Source: Channa striata (lineage: Eukaryota > Chordata > Actinopteri > Anabantiformes > Channidae). From it: DNA of 64,000 nt. Below the pieces are notes generated by a model. The model saw only the letters and a program-made list of their open reading frames with translations, did not search any database and was not told the DNA's origin. Location: contig CM065168.1 of assembly GCA_033026295.1 (NCBI GenBank), forward strand, positions 29,711,226-29,775,225, given 5' to 3'. The position numbers and the translations under genes are program-made. Of the stretch, positions 24,701 to 36,683 are shown piece after piece; positions within the stretch are counted from its first letter, which is position 1, and every line of letters begins with the position of its first letter.

Positions 24701-24930
24701 TGAATGATAAGCGTCTAGTAATGAGTGTTCTCCTTTTAAATATATATTTTTTTCCTTTGTATTTAAAATGCTAATCTCTCCAGTCTTGGCTAAACCGTCT
24801 ATCCACTTTTTTATGGTGAGCAGAAAGCCGTCTGTGCTCATGCTCGTCTAACTTCTTACCATTTCGTAGTGGGCTGCCAAACAATGCTACTCACATCACA
24901 ACCAACACAAATACAAAAGATGTATATAAA
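21760..24930. other. AT-rich stretch between reductase and bad 3' ends
   Basis: No exon is recognised. Because both neighbours point into it, it could hold a long alternative 3' UTR of bad: a further minus-strand AATAAA lies at 22014-22019. Nothing in the sequence decides this. Confidence 0.4.
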
Positions 24931-24946
24931 CGTAGTTTAGTTTATA

Positions 24947-24952
24947 TTTATT
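24947..24952 (-). terminator. First polyadenylation signal after bad
   Basis: AATAAA on the minus strand about 165 bases after the bad stop codon. Confidence 0.5.
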
Positions 24953-25115
24953 GTGTAAAAATGACTAAGATCCTGGACGTCAGTGCTAGTTATGGTTTGT
25001 TCCACTAGCCACGTCTTTGCGTATGTGGATCTTTCTTTTAGATTAGGTTTCAGTGTTGCTCCTCTGCTGTTGTTGCCCACTCCCTCCCGATCACATCTCA
25101 AACCAATATCGGCGC

Positions 25116-26644
25116 CTACTCATTACGGTGTGTGTGGCTTTCGTGGTGGTTGTTCTCTCCCTCTGTCTCCTGGTGACTAAAGAGATAGCTCCACCAGCTT
25201 TTAGAGTGGTGCATCTGCCTGGCCGTCCCAGCGCTCCTCACCTTTCTCATCTCCTGCAAGAATAATAAAAATAACGTAAGAAAAATGCTCATTTTTGCTT
25301 GATCCCCCAGTAGTTTACAAGTTCTCGAGCACATTTCCCATCATCTTATTCAAGCATGACACGATTCTTTTACTTTACTCAAAAACACATCTATAATCAC
25401 CACTCCAATCATATCCTATATTCTTCTCCTTCTTACCCCCTTACCCACAACCACGCTGTACAAACATGTGCAAACATGATCTCACTCTTTAACCCTTGTG
25501 ACCCATAATTCTCACCCCTTTATCTAGCAGGCTGTCAAATTCATCGCTCATCCTTCTGAGCTGCTGGCCGTATTTCTTGGCTGCCCACAGGGCAGGGGGA
25601 GCGGACTTGGACCGTCCACGAAATGGAGCTCCATCTGTGGGTGTGCCAGCCTCCTCATCCCCCTTGGCCTGGAACACCTCATCTCTGGAGATAGTGGAAG
25701 CGTTGGACTCTGAGTTCAACCTTATTCGACCAGGCACTGGGAGAGAGGAGGTTAGAGAGCTTTGTAATGCTTCATAGGAGCAATATTGTATCAACATGGG
25801 TCAACAATTAAATAAGGCAGGTATAGACGAATTTCAGATATCACTAAAATCATATGTTTGCAAACATCAGTGTACAGACAAAATACATGTTGCATTCTGC
25901 TTTGCTTCTTTAATTACAGCTATTCTAGATGGGTTGAAAAAGTTATCCTCACTGATGATGCAATCTTGAATCACACAAAATACGTAACATCAAAATATAT
26001 GCCAGAGAATGTTCCAGATTCAAAATTTCGGCAAAATAAAAACAAATGAATGGACAAAAATGGTGACAAAAGCACTGATAATGGCTGCTTTGGAAAATAT
26101 TCTTTTCTCTTCTGTGCTAGAAGGATTATTTTGTTTTTCTACAAAAAAATAGCATGAGCATGGAATCTATGTAGGTCATTCTGACAGACCCAGTGTTTCC
26201 AGTTAACACACGTAGGGATCTTAAATGACATAGTAATGTTGCTGAGCATTTACCATTACTAACTGCAACTGGAATACAACAAACTCTCTGGATTGTCTTC
26301 CTGTCTGACAGTGTTTTCTGTATTTACCCACATCTTATGCAAAAAGCCTGCTAACAGATGGGATTTAAGTTTAAGAAACTCAAAGTACAATCAACCACTG
26401 CAGCATCTGTGGCACTGTTGCCAAACTGTTTTGGGATGTTCTACTTTTAAACCCTCTGTATCTTGTGCTCCGTGGTTCCTGTAATCTTTTGTGGTTTCCT
26501 ACCTGCCTTTCGGGGCTCAGGTAAAGTGAGGTTGTGCCGCTGAACATGCTCCTCTTGCCCAGTTGATGGTTGGTTGTCTTCTCTTTCATCTACCTCTTCC
26601 GATGGCTCTGAGTCGCTGTCTGAAATGGTGAATTTTGCAGCCAT
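25116..26644 (-). CDS. bad: Bcl2-associated agonist of cell death (BAD), BH3-only protein
   Basis: Pro-apoptotic BH3-only protein that binds and neutralises Bcl-2 and Bcl-xL at mitochondria unless phosphorylated and held by 14-3-3. Coding exons are 26644-26503, 25736-25516 and 25253-25116, in consistent phase, giving 166 residues. The N-terminus is acidic (SDSDSEPSEEVDERE). Exon 2 ends with FRGRSKSAPPALW, the 14-3-3 site equivalent to mouse Ser136, and the BH3 helix KKYGQQLRRMSDEFDSLLDK (about residues 97-121), which includes the Ser155 equivalent. Exon 3 encodes the BAD C-terminus (MHHSKSWWSYLFSHQETEGE). I see no clear match to the mouse Ser112 site. The start codon has G at -3 and +4. A second, out-of-frame ATG sits 8 bases upstream at the first base of the exon (acceptor 26653-26654). 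It is convergent with the reductase. Confidence 0.95.
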
Positions 26645-26652
26645 CGCAACAT
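26632..26652 (-). promoter_or_regulatory. Start of an overlapping uORF on bad
   Basis: If the coding exon begins right after the ttctccag acceptor, its first three bases are an ATG (26652-26650). It opens a 20-codon frame that runs over the true start codon (26644) in another frame and stops at a TAG inside exon 1 near 26592. Its context is weak, so leaky scanning to the main ATG is likely. Confidence 0.45.
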
Positions 26653-26999
26653 CTGGAGAATTAAGATCAGAGAGTTATTAGAAAGGAGTACAGTAAAAAT
26701 CCCAAACGATTGTGTTTGCATTCAAACACCCACCCATACCTAGAAGCACACATTGTACACTATCAGATCACTATTGGTTCGAAATTTGAAAAACCAAAAT
26801 AAGGTATGCTGTCCATACAAATAATGACCAAAAGCAAGATGTGCCACTGAGTTTCAAACAGCAGAATAGCTAATTATTCAACAATAGAAACGGCATCATC
26901 CGTTGAATAGCTGATGCAGCCCCTGCCTAACACACCCAGCAGCATTATCTGTTTCTGGTGTTACCAGTCCAAAGGTAACTTCTGCCCAGCGCGACCTCC

Positions 27000-27480
27000 T
27001 GCCACAGAGTCCACCTGTTTTGACAACACGGGCCCGTGTTTGACACTATTTCAGCATTTGTTGCTACAGCGTCACTAAACAAACCGAAGCACCTTCTTCG
27101 GCGGCACAGACGCGGTGTCGGCTTGTTTTTGTGTTGTTGTTGTTGTTGACTGAAGAGGACAAAAGAAACTTCCTGCAGGGCGGAAGCTGCTGCGGGGCTT
27201 CCATCAGCTCGACTTATTCAGGAAAACGGCCGTGAATCGGCTTCCTTACCCGAAGTCTCTACAGTGTGGGGACGACAGGAGCGAGTGTGTCTTTGGTTTT
27301 GCCTCATGCGGCCGCGGCCGTTGTTGTTGTTGTCGGTGTCTTCGCTTTTTCACTGCGCGACACAGTTCAGCTCCGCGCTCACCCAATCGTCGCGCGTCAC
27401 TGCACCGCCGCTGCGCGCTGACGTCACTGTTGCGAGCTAGTCCTGGGCCAGTGCCTTGTTTTTCCCACCCGGCCTTTACC
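27000..27480 (-). promoter_or_regulatory. GC-rich promoter and noncoding first exon of bad
   Basis: This is a CpG-rich block in an AT-rich neighbourhood. On the minus strand a TTCGG|GTAAGG donor at 27250/27249 fits the end of a 5' UTR exon. A perfect CRE palindrome TGACGTCA lies at 27419-27426 and a CCAAT-type site at about 27383. The transcription start is presumably near 27350-27400. The human gene also starts in a CpG island shared with a neighbour, but no divergent coding exon is seen here. Confidence 0.5.
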
Positions 27481-27562
27481 GTAATAATACGTGTCGAGGC
27501 GCAGCGAGATTTATTACACACAGGGAAGACACCAATAAGTTAGGACAGTTGGTATCTCCCTA

Positions 27563-27563
27563 C

Positions 27564-27595
<32 letters not shown>

Positions 27596-27606
27596 TAATA
27601 ATAATA
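27563..27606. repeat. (AAT)n microsatellite
   Basis: About 14 AAT units with one AAC variant. Confidence 0.9.
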
Positions 27607-27722
27607 TAAAAAAATACAAGTGCCGCGACAAATTATTTTTCTTTAAGTGAATATTTCTGTGAATGTTTGGAGGCTGAGTCATTTTAACTGGACTTTTTGA
27701 TTGGAAATGTTTGGCAACTCAC

Positions 27723-28708
27723 CCATGTGGTTTCTTCAGGGAAAGCTGGTCCTGCGCTCCCTTTCTTCCAACCTGGAGTGAATAGACCGGGTTCACACAC
27801 CTCCAGGAAGACCAAGACTACCTCCCACACCCCCAGAAAGACCAAGACCGCCTCCCACACCCCCAGAAAGACCAAGACCGCCTCCCACACCCCCAGAAAG
27901 ACTAAGACCGCCTCCAACATCCCCAGGAAGACTAAGAGTACCTCCCACACCCCCAGAAAGACCAAGACCGCCTCCCACAACCCCAGGAAGACTAAGACCG
28001 CCTCCAATACCCCCAGGAAGACTAAGACCACCTCCCACACCCCCAGGAGCCCCCACCTTAGAGTTTCTTGCATTGTTAGATATGGAGATGAGGGTCTGGA
28101 GGAGCCGTGACTGCCCTGCTACCAATGCCTCTATTGTCCATCTAACAAGCCCTAACAAGTCTTTAAGAAGCAGCCATATCCACACGAGCAATGGCAATAC
28201 AAACAGCCAAAAGTTCACTTTAACAATAATATACAAGTAAATAAAATAATAAAGAAAGTATGATGGACGACAGAAGGGGAAAAGGGAAAGGCGTGAAGAA
28301 TGGGAGGAATGTAGACAGGAAGTAACTTCTAAAGTGGATAAATGGTAGAACAGATGGATCAGAAGAGAGATGGATGAGAGGATGGATGGAAGACAGAGGG
28401 GCAGATACATAGACAGGAACAGTGTGTGTTAGTAAGAAGACGGAGGGCGAGAGGAGACATGAGCTAGAAAGAAACTGAAGGTGTTTGCAAATGAGATCTA
28501 AATGTCTGCGTAGAGCAGCTGAACAGTGGGCAGACTTTGTCTCATAAAATTGGTAATAGCTCAAAGAATTTAAGTCACATTGAAAATAATTTAAAAACTC
28601 TGAGCTTGTGGTGGCTTTATTGAATACAGTGATACCCTTTATGTAAAGATCTTCAATTAAGTGAAGGTGACAGCCCTCTTTTGTGAAGGAGAATTGCTGA
28701 ACATCCAT
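27723..28708 (-). other. Weak candidate for an unrecognised minus-strand gene
   Basis: Not recognised. Three pieces look exon-like. From 28708 an open frame starts MDVQQFSFTKEGCHLHLIED and continues with protein-like composition for about 80 codons before becoming low complexity. A segment 28217-28057 is flanked by a TTAAAG acceptor and an AAG|GTGGGG donor and encodes a hydrophobic stretch (VNFWLFVLPLLVWIWLLLKD) followed by an amphipathic one. A 50-base segment 27772-27723 has a CTCCAG acceptor and a GTGAGT donor. The minisatellite would lie between the last two as intron, or be read through as a Gly-rich decapeptide repeat. It could equally be chance; there is no homology I can name. Confidence 0.18.
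27801..28050. repeat. 30-bp minisatellite, 8.3 units
   Basis: Eight full 30-base units plus 10 bases, each like ccccagaaagaccaagaccg plus cctcccacac, with a few substitutions (aga/agg, acc/act, accg/agta). Because 30 is divisible by three, frames on both strands stay open: RKTKTASHTP on plus, and a Gly/Leu-rich decapeptide on minus. Openness alone is therefore not evidence of coding. Confidence 0.95.
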
Positions 28709-28940
28709 TACAATGACCCCAGTAATTGAAAGAAAGTTGTGAAATTGAAGGATTTTCTCACTAAATTATATAAATTACATATCATATATATACACACACA
28801 CACATACACACACAATACACATACACATGTATATAATACATTAGAAGAGAGCAAAGAAAACAGCTGAGAGAGTTGAATATACTCAGTCACAGACATGTAC
28901 CACAACATTTTACTTAGTTACAGTTACAATTTGTTTGTTT

Positions 28941-28973
<33 letters not shown>

Positions 28974-31900
28974 ATTTCATAGCCTACTATTACTTTGCTG
29001 ACTAATCTTTGAATGCAAAAAGTCACTACAGTACATTAACATCAAATAAATCACATATGATGTGAATCATTCTCCTCGAGCAATTCTTGTTCCCATCAAT
29101 CAGCATCCTGAGCAACAGTTTTACACTGTACTTTCTTTATTGCTTTCACGCCAAATTGTGTGGGCATTTCAAGAATTTTTTTTTCATCCATGATGTTTAA
29201 AGATGCATACAAACAGACATTAGTAAAATACATGTTTGGCTTATGTTAGTTTGTGTTAGTTTGCCTCATGAGAGTAAATCTTCAATAAATTTTTTTTTAT
29301 TTTACTAAAGGATTAGTAAGCAGCAGAAAATAAGGGCTAAAGTTGAATCAGACAGGAGGAACTGCAGGACCAGTATTTCACAACAGCTCTGTGAGACTTG
29401 GTTATAGATGTTGCGTCTGATAAGAGGGTGGGGCTCAAGACAAGTGCAAACAAATATAATCCACTGTGTTTCAAAGTGAACATGGGTCAACAGTCAGACC
29501 TGTAATTTAATTTGTATGGTGAGATTCTTTAATTTCAAGACAAATGCAGATAAATGCTAAACAAAAATTTTTCCTTTCTTTAATTTGTTTCCTCCTCTGG
29601 TCTAGAAATCAAAGGTTCAGAGAACAGAAAATCCCACAGTGGATTTGGTTGTCATACTCTGTGTGTGCAGCAGGTGGGGAAGCAGGACTGTGTACTGAGC
29701 TGCTGGGAGTTTGGCTGAGCTGTGTTAGTCTATAGTCACAGTTCCTTGCTCGTCACAGGTGGTGTGGTTTCTTGTGAAAATTAGGAAAAAGCCCCAGGGT
29801 CCGGTTTGGTTGCAGACACGATGGACAGTAGTAACAGTGCTTGCAACTTGCAGTGTTTCTCACTTCCTGAGAGGCTGATGCTGCAGAAATGCAGTGCTTG
29901 TGTGGAACAAATGTCCTGTGTCCTTTCTAGTCTTCTATAAAACCCTGACAACAGGGCAATAGTGTGCATAAGGATGTGTGTGGCACTGAACTACAGATCC
30001 TCTAGCACTTGTTTCTCCACTTTGCTTCTCGGCACTTTTCTCCCATCGAGCTGGAGAGTCATCCATGTAATTATCTACCATTTATATCTCAAGCTGCCTC
30101 TATTCCCCCTTTTCCTCCTTTACGTCATTCTTCTCTCTCCTCTCATTTGTATTTAGAGACTCTTAATGCGACGCTTGTGAAATTAGAACCAAAATAATTT
30201 TTTTTTGCTGCAAACTCAGAAAGTGACATTTGAGCAGAATAAGTGCTGGGTTTTTTTTGCAAAGAGGGAAACTGTGTGGCTTCTTTTAATTCGGTTCATC
30301 CAAATAGAACTAATATGAGCTTCTAAGCTTAGACAAACATGCAAAGCAATGTCAGCACAAGCAGCTTTTCACAGAGTGGTGTAAGGATGGAGCAGCTCAA
30401 GTAAATAACCGCTTTTATTGAACTCTATATTTGGAAGGATTATGGAAATAATGCATGGGCGACCCATACAGTTATTAGTAATCTGTACGAGCTGTATGTA
30501 TGTTTAAAAGTGAGTAAAGGCATGAGTGTCGCATTCAAGAACTATAAAAGTATTAACCATAGGAGGCAGAAAGTTTGTTACCAGGAAAGTTGGATTAAGC
30601 AGGATCATTTCCACAAACATACATGGACAGAAAGAGCTTGTGTATAAATCTGATGGATGTGAGTGTAATCTGAAGGAGCCATACAATTAGCATCCATTTA
30701 TATCTCCTTGTACCAGCCTCGCCCTGCCTCTCATCTGGAACTTATTTTGGGAAACAGAGGCATAAGCACTCCCACACTGTCTCCAAACCACCACTCAGTG
30801 GTGTGTGCCCATGTGTGGGTCTGTGTGGCTGTGTCTTGAATGTTCCGTCCATTTCAGTGCTGGGACGATGCCTGTGAAGTTCACTCAGTGTCCTCTTAAA
30901 ATATTTTCCCCTCTCTGAAGACCCAGGTTCAGTCAGTCAGTCAGCTCGATGTGGGATCGCTGAAAGAAGCAGAGCAGGTCTTGTATTATTTGAAGTTGGA
31001 GAGCAGAGAGAAGGAAAAAAAACCTGGTGTGAAAAAGGGGATAATTTGATTTCTCAATTCTGAAAAAAAGACGAGAAGCACATCCAAAATACGGAGTGTA
31101 CCAGACAGTGTGAGGGAGACAGACACAGACAAAGGAGCTGGAAACAAGGAATCCAATGTAAAGAGGTCTGAGAGTTGAATGTCATGACAGAGTGCGGAGA
31201 CAGTACAGACCAAGTTACCACAAAAGTGGGAAATTTGGTAATAAATGAAAAAAAAAATTGAAAGTCTGGGAGGCAGAAGTAAGAGGAACAGCACATGTGA
31301 AAAATACAGGAACATGGAAAGAGCAAACTTAACCTACATCAGAGTGAAAACACCCCTCCAGTCTGCTGATTCAACTCGAGCCCTTTCATCACTGCTCTCA
31401 GTATGTGCTCATTATATACAGGCCGCTCCCTCGCTGTATAACTAGAGTCGCTCTGTGATCACAAGGCCGACATATGGCAGCTTTCTAATTTGATCCACTC
31501 CACCCTTGTGCAGCCTGCCACTCTTATAACCCAGCTCTACTTAAGCAAAGTTTGGGACTAAAAATGAGTTGGTAGCTTTCCTCCTGTGGATAAAATGTCC
31601 AGTCCAAGAAGCCATTTGGCATCTGGTGCTGAAACCTTTCTCTTCTTATGACAAATAAGAAAAAAACCCTTGCATGGTTGAGCAAACTTTTGTTTTTCCC
31701 CATTGCAAATAAGGTTGTTACAAGACACCAACACCTTTTTCTTGAAAATCCCCCAACAAACTTAAAATATCAGATTGACAATTTGGTAAATGTGCGCTTG
31801 CCTCAGATTTGGTAAATATGAGGCTACAGTCTGTAGCTAGTATCTTATCTTAGTAAAACTGGAAACAGATGGAAACAAGCACAGCTCTGTCCTGAATTGA

Positions 31901-34900
31901 AAATGACTAAGTAAAGATTCACGTGCATGCCATACAATGAGGGATTCATGTAATCTAACATTATAGCAGCAGAGTAAGGTAAGTCTAATGCAGAAAAATG
32001 CATCATTTCTGCAAGGAATAGTATTTACATAGTCTAAAGGTTAAAACCCAGTTTAAAAACTAGAATATCTGCTTTGACTTTACTGGACACACACTTCTCT
32101 GTCATGTCAAATTACAGGCCACACACACTCTTGTCCAGCGCTACCCTCAGTTGGGCTGGTTTAATGTGGTTGGAGTGGTCCTGAAGACGTACTGGTCCAC
32201 AGCATATGTACTTCATAGGGGAACATAAATGTATATACTTGTACATGACTGTCATGACATTGTCTGATGATTTTTTTTTCTGCATTCTGTGACTGGCTCA
32301 GGCTGCTGAAACACGGTTTATTTTAACATGAGCTGATTCTTACACAGTAGTGAATGGGAGCTCAGCTGGAGTTTCATCAGGTGACTGACTGGACCATTGC
32401 ACAACATTAAACTGATTTGTCCTAAAAAGTCTCTTAGTACTTTTCACTGTCAGTTTACACAGGGAATAAAAAAGCATGTGGCTGAATCTGAGCATCATAT
32501 AGCCCTGAAAACTTCAGCCTTCCTGCTACGTTTGTCATCACAACGTACAGCCAATCAGCTCCTTTGGCAGCCGTACAGGCTCACACCAAAGAGCGCAGAG
32601 GGTATGAGCAGTTTCCTGTCTTCTCCAGTCACTTACCTTTTACTTAACTATTACCTTTTTCAGATTTTCCAATGTTTACATCTTGTATAATCCCTCTATA
32701 TTTTCTCTGCTCAAGTCTTCTCTTGATTCCTGACTTTTACACAGGCACACCTACTTCCTGGATGGTGTTTCTTTCCCACGACAAACTGATTTAAAGTATT
32801 TTTTCTTCACATGGAAAGAATTATTTTGTCATCCATCACAGTTGTCACCTACTGTTGTTATTTTCTCTCTGATGGATTTGTTGTGGGGATCTTTCAGCTC
32901 GATTACTTTTTTCAGGCAGTGACGGCTCTTCGGACTACAGATGGGAGGTAAAAGAAAGCCTCATTATGAGTTTTGTGATCTGGTGTAATATATATTCTTC
33001 TGTTGAATGACAAAAGTGCAGATAGTCATAGGCCCAAAGCTTCAAGTTTTCAGTCTACCCATTTGTTTGGGTCTTGATCAGTATTTTCTACATGCCTGAC
33101 AGTGTGACATATAACTGTTGTAGAAGTACATAAAAGGACTCTCATTCTAGGTTCCCATGCCCATTAACAGGAAGACGTCTGTAAGCTGGCCAATCCAAAC
33201 ACAATGGGTGAAAGAGGAGGAGCCCTGAAGTCACAGGAGCTGAAATTAATCATTTCACATTTCACTCACTGGACCAAATGAGCTGTTGCATCTGATCAAC
33301 CATCAGAAGATAAATAGGCACTTATTAACATAGAAAATGTACCCTTATTTCAACAGAGCACCTGAATAAAATATAAGCCAAATAAAGTATGGCAACACAT
33401 TCCGAAAGCAAATGCAGCGCTTAAAATAAAACTCCACACTTTTAATCTGTTTACTTATAAATTCACTAAAGAGGGAATAAAACACACACACCGACACACA
33501 CCTGGCTGTGTAACAGCTGCCCTGCCAACTGTCTGAATATACAGTATATGAGACACTAAAATTAGGTGTCTGTAAATAAAATAGCTGTAATTTTAGCATA
33601 ATTTCTTCAATAACTTCGATTTCAGTCTATATTTTTAGCAAATCTTAAATGTTTCATTTTGAATCCACTTGGTGAAAACTGTGTCACTGTCTAACTGAAA
33701 TCTATAAAATGGCAATAAAACATCTTTACGTAAGCAGTTGTTATGTCTGTTGTTAAATTTGTTTTTGTTGGCTAATCAGTTCATTTTTACTAGTGTGACG
33801 CCAAGTCTGCAGCAAAACAGAATTCATGCTCCATTAGTTCTCACGGTCGAGCAGCCACACAGTAGCCCACAGTGTAATACATTATAGCCATTTCCAATGG
33901 TCATGGCCAATAAAATCATAACTTAATCCTATTTATCTGCGTCTACTAAATATGCTTGGTTGGATAAAAATAATGAAGTTCTCTCTGCAAAACTGTAGCA
34001 TTTTCCTGACTTTAGACAAAATGAAACAGTTCTATCACAATAAGTCATTCTCTACCTTGGGTCTTAAGATTCAGCCTCCGTGTTGCTTCACTGCTCTGCG
34101 ACTGGGGAGCTTAAAAGATCATCAAGTAACTGTAAGTGCATTTAGAAGTGACGCGGACAGCATCAAATGGGCAATAAAAGTAGAGAAAGAGGAGAGAAAA
34201 TATCAGCTTTAGAGAAACTCATCTTTGATATATGTATATATTTTTTTACTGGTAGTTTTGATTTCTCCAATCGTAACAAATCACTTATATTGTCCAAATT
34301 GAAAATGTCGTTGTTTATTCCCACATGCCTTGTTGCAACATAGCAATTAATACATTTGTTTAACAAAGTAATAACCTATAGTAACCTAGAGTAATTACAA
34401 AATGAAAATGATTGCTTTCTTTTCTGCCTCGGTGGCTTGTAATTACATTCTTATAACATTGTGATATATATTTCGCGTGCCTTTAGGATGCCTGTCATCT
34501 CGCTAATCACAGTCATTATGCAAACAATATTATTATTCTGTGTATCAGTTATAATGTCAGGTGACACCCAGTGGCTCCGCTCCTCGCTTCTGCTTTCCTC
34601 TCCATCCTTCACCAGAAGAGTGGGTAATCCATCCTCCTTAAAGATTTTATTTGTCTTGTTTTGACAGTGATGAGAGGCAGGAAATTGGATGGCGAGGCAC
34701 AACACGATACGAAAACACTCCACATTTTCAACCCAAATGAAAGTACACGGGATCTGCATTAGTAGTTTTTTCTTCCTCGTTGCTTTAATCCTCTCCTCCG
34801 TCTTTTTCGCTCCACCTGTTCACAAACTCTCAACAGCTTCGTTTTTTTATTCTTTCTTCTATTCCTCTGCCTTTTTATGCCTCCATCTCTTTCTGTCCGG

Positions 34901-36640
34901 TTTTCTCTATTCCTTTTCTCCCATTTTCTCTGATCCGTCATTCTCTCACTTCCCTCACCCTCTACCTCCCACTTTTTCACAATTTCTGTTATGCACCCCT
35001 TTCTCTTTTTTTTGGTTCTGCCTCGAACTTGTTCTTGTAGAGCTTGTCAGCTGAAGCCGTCATTGCCATTGTTTAATTGATGTAATCTGATAGAATAAAG
35101 CTGCATGTTGGACTCAGTCAGGTGGTAACAAAATCTTAAGAGCCTCACCAGACACAAAAACAATCTTAATTCAAGCGTCAACTCAAACTTTTTTTGGCTT
35201 GAGTGTAATTTTACATTTGGATGTTGCTCTCTATCATGCGGGGAGGTTGGTAATGGAATGGTGTAGCTCATTCTGATGCACTTTTGGAAAAGTTAGAAAA
35301 GTGTAAATTCTGTAGAAGGCGCAGCACGATGACATTAACAAACCATTCATACTAATGAGAACCTACACTGACTGCTGGCTCTAGCTTGTCCCAGTCAGCA
35401 GAACAAAAATGGGATGGTAACTGTGTTATTAGCATAACAATAAAAATCTGCATAAAAAAAATAAAGTAAAGACCGTGATAGATGACCATCATTACAGAAA
35501 AAGGATCTGGAAAACATTTGCCAATAACGCAATGCATTTCGTATCCTACAGCTGACCACATTTAACTGTACAGTTAAAGTAGATCCCTGTGTGTTCAGTG
35601 TCTGCTTAGTCAACTAAAATTTTCTGAAAAATGTAATTCGTCTTAATTTAGCAAAAGTATCAAGCACAACCCAGTGCATCGGGATGTTAACATAGGGCAT
35701 AAATAGAGAAAAGCCAAATGTGTGACTTTAAACCTACGTCTATGAGTGCCTGTGTTAGTGCCTGTGTTAGTGTCTGTGTACGCTTGTGTGTAATGATATA
35801 AATCACAGTGAAAGGTCAGTATTGCTTAAGGGGAGAAGAAACAGAGGAGACAGAAGTGATGAATTGCATTTTGTGTGACCACTTTTCTTGTAACGCCCCG
35901 GGTTATATTGAACTGTGTGAATGTGTCTATAAGACACGGAGGGGGAATGTGCAGGTGCATGTGAGTAGATGATGCTTGTGTGCATGTACGTTTCTCTTTA
36001 ATATTTGTTATTGTGTTTTTGTGCCTTTGGATGTTCTCGGTGTGCATCAATCTAAATTACACCGTGGATCAGTAAGGTGTTGGTAATGGTAATTCAGTTT
36101 TGTAAATTGAGTATACGCTCTCCAAGCAGGTGTGTTGTACGAAATACAGTGGTTGGATCTGAGTTGAGGTTTGTTTGAATGCTAGTTTTAAAAATCCATG
36201 TGCGTGTGGCAAAACTTCGTGGTGTTCTCAGTTACACTGAAGGCAGTAATGTGAAACTATGACCCGTTTCACTTGCAGCAATTTCCTGTTTTTTAAGTTT
36301 TCGGGTAAAATTACGAAACGAAACACAGGAAAAGGTGCAGAAGAAGCTCAAGCATGATTAGGCAGTTTCCATTATGGCCTTGGGTAACATTTACAGCATA
36401 GATTATTATTATAAGCAACGATGTACATACTATTAATAATTATTAATATAATTACATATTAATATTATAATATGTTACTATTATTAGATTATAAGAAAAT
36501 AAGTTTCTTGTTACATTTAGTATCAGATGGGAACTCAGGGACATCTATGGTGATGCGGGCATCATCGGACCTACAGGGGGCATTTTCATTTTCACATTTT
36601 CAGGAGTTAAATGACATCTATCATGGTACACAAGGATTCT
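28709..36640. other. Gene-poor region, first part
   Basis: No coding exon, RNA gene or clear transposon is recognised. It holds short CA/GT tracts (28795-28815, 28950-28973), a CT-rich stretch near 34800-35020 that creates long but low-complexity open frames, and otherwise unique AT-rich DNA. Confidence 0.45.
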
Positions 36641-36643
36641 GTA

Positions 36644-36646
<3 letters not shown>

Positions 36647-36681
<35 letters not shown>
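36647..36681. repeat. (GT)n microsatellite
   Basis: GT dinucleotide run of about 34 bases. Confidence 0.9.

Positions 36682-36683
<2 letters not shown>

Noticed and set aside
27801..28050. CRISPR-like array
   Set aside because: The units are directly adjacent with no spacers, and the genome is a vertebrate one; it is a minisatellite.
27684..28110. Long open frames on both strands over the minisatellite as established genes
   Set aside because: A repeat unit divisible by three without stops keeps frames open by itself; retained only as a weak candidate in combination with flanking segments.
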